Part shown: positions 6,722 through 10,038 of the stretch, piece by piece
Numbering within the stretch: the first letter of the stretch is position 1
How the letters are laid out: each line of letters opens with the position of its first letter
Assembly (NCBI GenBank): GCA_964642165.1
Contig: CAZXOC010000274.1
Location: forward strand, 1 to 10,038
DNA: 10,038 nucleotides
Direction of reading: 5' to 3'
From: CAYRVX01 sp964642165
GTDB lineage: Bacteria > Planctomycetota > Phycisphaerae > SM23-33
Made by a program: the position numbers and the translations under genes
The notes under the pieces: model-generated
What the model saw: the letters and a program-made list of their open reading frames with translations, nothing else
Databases searched by the model: none
What the model was told of the DNA's origin: nothing

Positions 6722-8197
6722 CTATCCGCCGCCGGTCGGGCCGATGCAGTATAGGTACTGGGACGTCCGCACGTACATGCGGTTCCCGGCGAAGACCGGA
6801 GCGCTGCGCCCGGGGTCCAGCCGGTTCCGTGCGACTTCGGTCAACTCGATGCGGAGCTTGCCGCTCGCCGACCGCGACGGCGTCGGCCTCAGCACGGCTA
6901 TCGTCCCGTTGTCGCTGCCGAGGAAGACGTACCGGCCGCCCAGCGCCGGCGAGGCATAGGCCGAGCCGCCCAGCCGCAGCTTCTTCGCGATCAGCCGCTC
7001 TCCCGTCCGTACGTTCACGACGCTCAGGACGTTGGCCTTCTCCCACAGGTAGACACATCCGCCGTGGTAAAGTGGGGAGGCATAGTACGATCCGCGGAAC
7101 ACTCGGGCGCCGGCGAAGTGGTCCAGCCGCACGCCCGCGCCCTGCGGCACGAGCAGCTCCACCAGCAGCCGAGGCCCGCTGCCCAGCAGGTAGAGCACGT
7201 CCTTGCGGATCACGGGCGCCGCGGCGGGCGTCCGGGCGGCGCCGCCCACGCGCGCCAGCAGCCTGCCGTCGGCGGCGCGGAGGACGCTGCCCTCCGCCGT
7301 GGCGACCACCCACCTGCCGCCGACCTTCGCGCCGACCAGCCCCGCCGACGGGCGGTACGTCGCCAGCGTCCACAGGTCCTTGCCCGTCGCCGCGTCGACG
7401 GCCAGGATCTCCCGGTCGATCGACATCACCAGCGCCCGCCCGGCCAGCACAGGCGACATGGACCGGCCCAGCGGCTCCTTGGCGCGGCGGATGGCGCGGG
7501 CCCACGTCCGGCTGCCCGCCAGGTCGTAGACGGCCCCGACGCCGTTGCCGAACAGGCAGAAGACCCCCCGGCCGTCGGTCACGGGCGTGCAGCTCGACAG
7601 GCCCAGCGCCGGGTCGCCCGTGGGGTTGCGGTGCCTGGCCAGCGCGGCGATCTTCTTCTCGATCGCGTCGCGCCGGCGCTTGAGCGAGTCCCTCTGCCGG
7701 CGAAGGAACGGGTCGTCCGGCATGCCGTTCAGGCGCCGGCTGACCTCCTGGAGCCTCCGCCGGACCGGCTCCAGCTCGATCTTGCGGACCCGCTCGGCGG
7801 CGAGAAGCTCCTTCCGCACCCGGACTTGCTCGTCCGCCGGCAGCAGGTCGACGTAATCGTGGCTCTTCTGCCAGAGGATCGTGCCGTCCCGGCGGCGGAG
7901 GCACAGCAGCGTCGTCGGCTCGGCACACGTGAAGAGGACCTCGCCGGCGAGCACCGGTTGGGAGATGCTGCGGGCGGGCATCTTCGCCCGCCACGCGACG
8001 TTCTTCGTCTCGGACCACTCGGTGACGGGCGTGGCGTCGTCGAAGCGCCCCGTCCCGTCGCCGCGCCGGCCGAAGGGCGTCTCCGGCGTGGCCGTCCGTT
8101 CGGCGGCCGCCAATGCCGGAAGGAGACCGGCGCCACCGGCGACCACCAGCGCCGCGGCAAGTGCCGACCTGTGCGCGCGGGGAGGCATTCGAGCCAT
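6722..8197 (-). CDS. Exported PQQ-like beta-propeller protein with a charged helical insert
   Basis: This encodes a 491-residue exported propeller protein. The signal peptide spans about residues 1-32 (basic start, long Ala/Leu/Val core, cleavage near A-L-A or A-A-A). R-G-D-G-T-G-R-F with P-V-T-E-W-S (45-62) is typical of planctomycete PQQ-like proteins. A first blade ends at D-G-T-I-L-W (104-109). Residues about 113-190 are then strongly charged and helical, rich in Arg, Lys, Glu and Leu with coiled-coil-like spacing, before blades resume (A-V-D-A-A-T-G-K-D-L-W at 266-276; further blades to Y-L-Y-C at 481-484). The ATG at 8197 is chosen over an ATG at 8188 and an upstream in-frame start at 8365, because GAGGA lies 7 nt before it and the signal peptide starts there. 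It sits 169 bp behind the sigma factor gene and 77 bp ahead of the other propeller gene. Ligand and activity are unknown. Confidence 0.87.
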   Translation of the reverse strand: MARMPPRAHRSALAAALVVAGGAGLLPALAAAERTATPETPFGRRGDGTGRFDDATPVTEWSETKNVAWRAKMPARSISQPVLAGEVLFTCAEPTTLLCLRRRDGTILWQKSHDYVDLLPADEQVRVRKELLAAERVRKIELEPVRRRLQEVSRRLNGMPDDPFLRRQRDSLKRRRDAIEKKIAALARHRNPTGDPALGLSSCTPVTDGRGVFCLFGNGVGAVYDLAGSRTWARAIRRAKEPLGRSMSPVLAGRALVMSIDREILAVDAATGKDLWTLATYRPSAGLVGAKVGGRWVVATAEGSVLRAADGRLLARVGGAARTPAAAPVIRKDVLYLLGSGPRLLVELLVPQGAGVRLDHFAGARVFRGSYYASPLYHGGCVYLWEKANVLSVVNVRTGERLIAKKLRLGGSAYASPALGGRYVFLGSDNGTIAVLRPTPSRSASGKLRIELTEVARNRLDPGRSAPVFAGNRMYVRTSQYLYCIGPTGGG

Positions 8198-8366
8198 GGC
8201 CGTGTCCTCGTGCCGCCAGCGGGCGAAGGGCGGGGGCGGCCGCTTCTCGGGCCGGGCGGCGCCCTTATTGAACCCGCGAGCCCCCGCCCCGGGCCGCCCG
8301 ACCGGTCGCCGCGGCGCGCGGGCCGCCCGCGGGGGGGGAGAGCAGGCGGCGGAGGCCCTTCGCACG
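8198..8366. other. Spacer between the sigma factor and first propeller gene
   Basis: This 169-bp spacer is extremely GC-rich. It contains two copies of cgggccgcccg (8290-8300 and 8319-8329) and a small AT island around 8266-8273. GGGC-x3-GCCC pairing is possible near 8254-8264, but there is no U-tract in the direction of transcription. I see no convincing promoter or terminator, so the sigma factor and propeller genes could share a transcript. Confidence 0.4.
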
Positions 8367-9314
8367 TCAGCCGACGAGGAACCCCTGGGACAGGCTGACC
8401 CGCAGCTTCCGCAGCGCCACCTTGAGGATCTGGCGGACGCGCTCGTTGCTGAACCCGACCTTCTCGCCGATCTGAGCGAGGGTCAGGCCCCGTTGGCCCG
8501 TGGCCAGGCCGAAGCGATACGTCAGGATCTGTCGTTCCAGGTCGCTCAGCGCCGCGAGGTTCTCCGCGAGGATGCGGCGGATGGCGTAGATCGAGTCCTC
8601 CCACTGCCGGTCGTGCTTGTCGGGCGCCGGGTCGGGCTGGAGGAACTCGCCCCCGGACGTGTTGGTGAAGCGGTGTCGCTGTCGGCCTTCCCTCTGGGCG
8701 AGGCGATGGAAGCTCTTGAGGACCGCCCGGCAGGCGTAGGTGGAGAACTTCAGCCCGCGCGAGGCGTCGAACTTCTCGATGCTCCGCAGCAGCGCCATGT
8801 TGCCCTCGGAGGCCAGCTCGGCGAACTCGACGTCGGTCACCCTGGTCCGCTTGGCCATGGCCAGCACGAGCGGCAGGTTCGCCCGCACCAGGTCCGATCG
8901 GGCCTTCAAAGCCCGCCGCCACCACAGCACCATCTCCCGGGCGCGGCTCGCCGAGTAGCGGCGGTGCTGCGCCGGCAAGAGGCAGCTCAGGCGATACCGC
9001 GCGTAGTTGTACCGCAGGAACAGCGTCCTTTCCTGCTCGGGGCCCAGCCGCACCGCGGCCGGCGCGGCGCCGCGGAACGGCGCGCCGACCTCCGCCGGCC
9101 ACTGCCAGGTGGGCACGCGGATTTCCCCGGCCTCCTCGCCGAACAGGTCCCTCGTCACGTGCGCGGACGAGAACGCCGGGTGGGGGACGTAGTCCACCTG
9201 GGCGGGGATCCGGCGGTAGGTGCGTCCCTCTTCCTCGGTGAGCGTCCGCTGCGCGCGGGCGCGGCGCCGCGGGGCCACCCCGAGGCTGTGTGTCGCTGTT
9301 GCCACGGCTCGCAT
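8367..9314 (-). CDS. Sigma-70 family RNA polymerase sigma factor lacking region 3
   Basis: This encodes a 315-residue sigma factor that would direct RNA polymerase to a promoter subset. Region 2 spans about 140-208: L-V-R-A-N-L-P-L-V-L-A-M-A-K, then S-E-G-N-M-A-L-L-R-S-I-E-K-F-D, then G-L-K-F-S-T-Y-A, the core-binding and -10-recognition segments of the RpoD family. Region 4 spans about 250-306, with L-S-D-L-E-R-Q-I-L and a helix-turn-helix at 278-303 ending R-V-R-Q-I-L (-35 recognition). Only about 40 residues separate them, so region 3 is missing. The N-terminal 130 residues include Y-V-P-H-P-A-F (42-48) and L-F-L-R-Y-N-Y-A-R-Y (98-107), resembling planctomycete-type sigma factors. The ATG at 9314 is chosen for its GGGGAGG 7 nt upstream. 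The frame stays open upstream to a GTG at 9569, but that part is low-complexity and unlike a sigma factor. No anti-sigma gene is adjacent. Confidence 0.93.
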   Translation of the reverse strand: MRAVATATHSLGVAPRRRARAQRTLTEEEGRTYRRIPAQVDYVPHPAFSSAHVTRDLFGEEAGEIRVPTWQWPAEVGAPFRGAAPAAVRLGPEQERTLFLRYNYARYRLSCLLPAQHRRYSASRAREMVLWWRRALKARSDLVRANLPLVLAMAKRTRVTDVEFAELASEGNMALLRSIEKFDASRGLKFSTYACRAVLKSFHRLAQREGRQRHRFTNTSGGEFLQPDPAPDKHDRQWEDSIYAIRRILAENLAALSDLERQILTYRFGLATGQRGLTLAQIGEKVGFSNERVRQILKVALRKLRVSLSQGFLVG

Positions 9315-9320
9315 GGCGGT

Positions 9321-9334
9321 GCCTCCCCGGAGGC
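9321..9334 (-). promoter_or_regulatory. Hairpin covering the sigma factor Shine-Dalgarno
   Basis: In the mRNA, GCCUC (9334-9330) can pair with GAGGC (9325-9321) around the tetraloop CGGG. The Shine-Dalgarno GGGGAGG (9328-9322) falls partly in the loop and partly in the 3' arm, 7 nt before the ATG. This could mask the ribosome binding site. Five G/C-rich pairs also arise easily by chance in DNA of this composition. Confidence 0.4.
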
Positions 9335-9671
9335 TGCTGGCGGAAGGCGACGGGTCCCGGGAAGAGACGCATCCGTTCTGCGCCTGCGCGCTGCCTGCCC
9401 CGTCCTCCTTGACGTCGAATCGGCTGGGAGACCGACCACCCGTCACCCGCCGGGCGAGCCTCACGCTCCGCGCCGACGGTGCCTTGTCCCGGCGTGCTCT
9501 CCTCGGTTCCCGCGCTGCTGTGGGTTCCGCGGCAGCCCCTGCACATGATGTGGCCGCCTCAAGCCGCACCTCGACCGCTTCGGACGCGACCCATAGCAGC
9601 GCGAGCTATCCCGTACTCCGCCGCAGAGCCCTCCCGCTCGTGCGGCGCACATACGCCTTCCTCCGCTACTG

Positions 9672-9700
9672 ATTATTGCGTCGCGGGGCGGGGCGGGCAA
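9672..9700 (-). promoter_or_regulatory. Candidate sigma-70 promoter of the sigma factor gene
   Basis: TTGCCC (9700-9695) and AATAAT (9677-9672) are separated by exactly 17 bp. The -35 matches four of six consensus positions and the -10 five of six. The -10 lies in a rare AT-rich patch of otherwise very GC-rich DNA. The predicted start near 9665 would leave a leader of roughly 350 nt before the ATG at 9314. The TTGC of the -35 box is also the loop of a 6-bp inverted repeat, gggcgg/ccgccc (9691-9706). Confidence 0.45.
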
Positions 9701-9733
9701 CCGCCCGTCTCTTGCGAGCGCTCCGGGACGGCC

Positions 9734-9780
9734 CCGGGGGCGCGGCGAGGGGGGCATCTCGCCTTGCCCGGCGCCCCTGG
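9734..9780. other. Nested stem-loop in the intergenic region
   Basis: An outer stem pairs 9734-9743 (ccgggggcgc) with 9771-9780 (gcgcccctgg), ten pairs including one G-U when read on the plus strand. An inner stem pairs ggcgag (9744-9749) with ctcgcc (9758-9763). On the minus strand the G-U position becomes a C-A mismatch and the outer stem shortens to seven pairs. It may be a second termination structure for the upstream gene or part of an untranslated RNA. The function is not determinable. Confidence 0.35.
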
Positions 9781-9864
9781 AAGGCCCCAGCCCCTGCGGC
9801 AGTGGACACGTGGTCGGTTGCGAAACAGCCGAAGGTCCGCCCCCGGCGGCGAGCCCGCCCCCGT

Positions 9865-9886
9865 CGCTCGACCGCGCGGTCGAGCG
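9865..9886 (-). terminator. Perfect 22-bp palindrome, possible terminator of the upstream gene
   Basis: The half-site CGCTCGACCGC is followed by its exact reverse complement. It starts 16 bp after the TAG of the partial upstream gene. As RNA it would form a 9-bp stem with a GCGC loop. The run that follows on the minus strand is ACGGGGGC, not U-rich, so it would not be a classical intrinsic terminator. A dimeric regulator could equally bind such a symmetric site, which lies about 170 bp upstream of the candidate sigma promoter. Confidence 0.45.
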
Positions 9887-9902
9887 CGGCGCGGAGGGTG
9901 AG

Positions 9903-10038
9903 CTACTCGCCCAGCGGCACGGGCAGTTGCGCACCGGCCAGCACGTCCGGCAGGTCGGTCTCCAGGCTGCCGGCGGCTGTCGGAGCGCTCCACGCCTCGC
10001 CCGCAGCGGCCGGGGCCGCGGCCAGCACGTCCACCGGT
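9903..10038 (-). CDS. C-terminal end of an unrecognised gene (partial)
   Basis: An open frame enters from the window edge and ends at TAG (9905-9903), giving 44 residues. The sequence is Ala/Pro/Leu-rich and ends D-V-L-A-G-A-Q-L-P-V-P-L-G-E. Third codon positions are almost all G or C, as in the confirmed genes, and the palindrome just behind the stop fits the end of a gene. No family can be named from this tail. The start lies beyond the window. Confidence 0.55.
   Translation of the reverse strand, partial: PVDVLAAAPAAAGEAWSAPTAAGSLETDLPDVLAGAQLPVPLGE

Larger units (their letters stand above)
9315..9902. other. Intergenic region and probable long leader of the sigma factor gene
   Basis: These 588 bp separate the partial upstream gene from the sigma factor start. 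Open frames exist on both strands but are low-complexity Arg/Ala/Ser/Pro strings with no recognisable domain, so none is called. The region contains a palindrome just behind the upstream stop, a nested stem-loop at 9734-9780, a candidate promoter at 9672-9700 and the hairpin over the ribosome binding site. A strong AAGGAGG on the minus strand near 9404-9410 has no start codon at a useful distance. An 11-codon frame, ATG at 9594 read downward, is possible in the leader but lacks support. Confidence 0.5.

Noticed and set aside
6645..8018. Upstream extension of the second propeller gene in the same frame
   Set aside because: The frame is open, but it overlaps the other propeller gene out of frame. 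The signal peptide and ribosome binding site place the start at 6644.
8290..8329. Two 11-bp copies of cgggccgcccg, considered as a repeat array or attachment site
   Set aside because: There are only two copies in a tract of nearly pure G/C, with irregular surroundings, so chance similarity is the simpler explanation.
9405..9435. tRNA-like T-arm fragment (gtcgaatcgg)
   Set aside because: No matching acceptor stem, anticodon arm or D-arm could be found around it.
7881..9548. Plus-strand frame spanning the sigma factor gene and its leader
   Set aside because: It runs antisense to clear sigma-70 regions, has low-complexity translation, and has no plausible ribosome binding site.
9315..9569. N-terminal extension of the sigma factor to a GTG at 9569
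   Set aside because: The added 85 residues are Arg/Ala/Ser-rich and unlike any sigma region, and a near-ideal GGGGAGG lies 7 nt before the ATG at 9314.

Overview
GC-rich bacterial DNA, most likely from a planctomycete (Phycisphaerae-like). The evidence is two secreted PQQ-type beta-propeller proteins with the openings common in Planctomycetota (W-x-G-W-R-G-P-x-R-D-G, and D-G-T-G-R-F followed by P-V-T-E-W-S), and a sigma-70 factor with a 'Y-V-P-H-P-A-F' N-terminal motif and a short region 2 to region 4 linker of a type I associate with that phylum. The assignment rests on recognising families, not on a search. All supported genes are on the minus strand, so transcription runs from high to low coordinates.

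Layout in transcription order: (1) 9903-10038, the last 44 codons of an unrecognised gene, followed by a perfect 22-bp palindrome that may be its terminator. (2) 9315-9902, 588 bp without a credible gene, holding two stem-loops and a plausible sigma-70 promoter that would give the next gene a leader of about 350 nt. (3) 8367-9314, a sigma-70 family factor. (4) 6722-8197 and 5403-6644, two exported PQQ-like propeller proteins, the first with a long charged helical insert, the second preceded by a tandemly duplicated Shine-Dalgarno segment. (5) 70-5268, four genes joined by 4-base stop/start overlaps: an exported TPR protein, a membrane-anchored solute-binding protein, and two ABC permeases of the MalF and MalG types. 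No ABC ATPase is present in the window. (6) 1-69, a short downstream spacer.

The four-gene block reads as a carbohydrate-type ABC importer with a co-translated TPR partner. Compared with textbook members, the binding protein has an uncleaved-looking anchor, a canonical EF-hand loop inside its fold and a C-terminal extension of about 185 residues. The MalF-like permease has an insert of about 150 residues containing roughly four extra hydrophobic segments. These additions are the best candidates for undescribed biology here. The propeller pair may be co-transcribed with the sigma factor (169-bp and 77-bp gaps), but their ligand or activity cannot be read from sequence. I see no mobile elements, CRISPR arrays, tRNA or rRNA genes.
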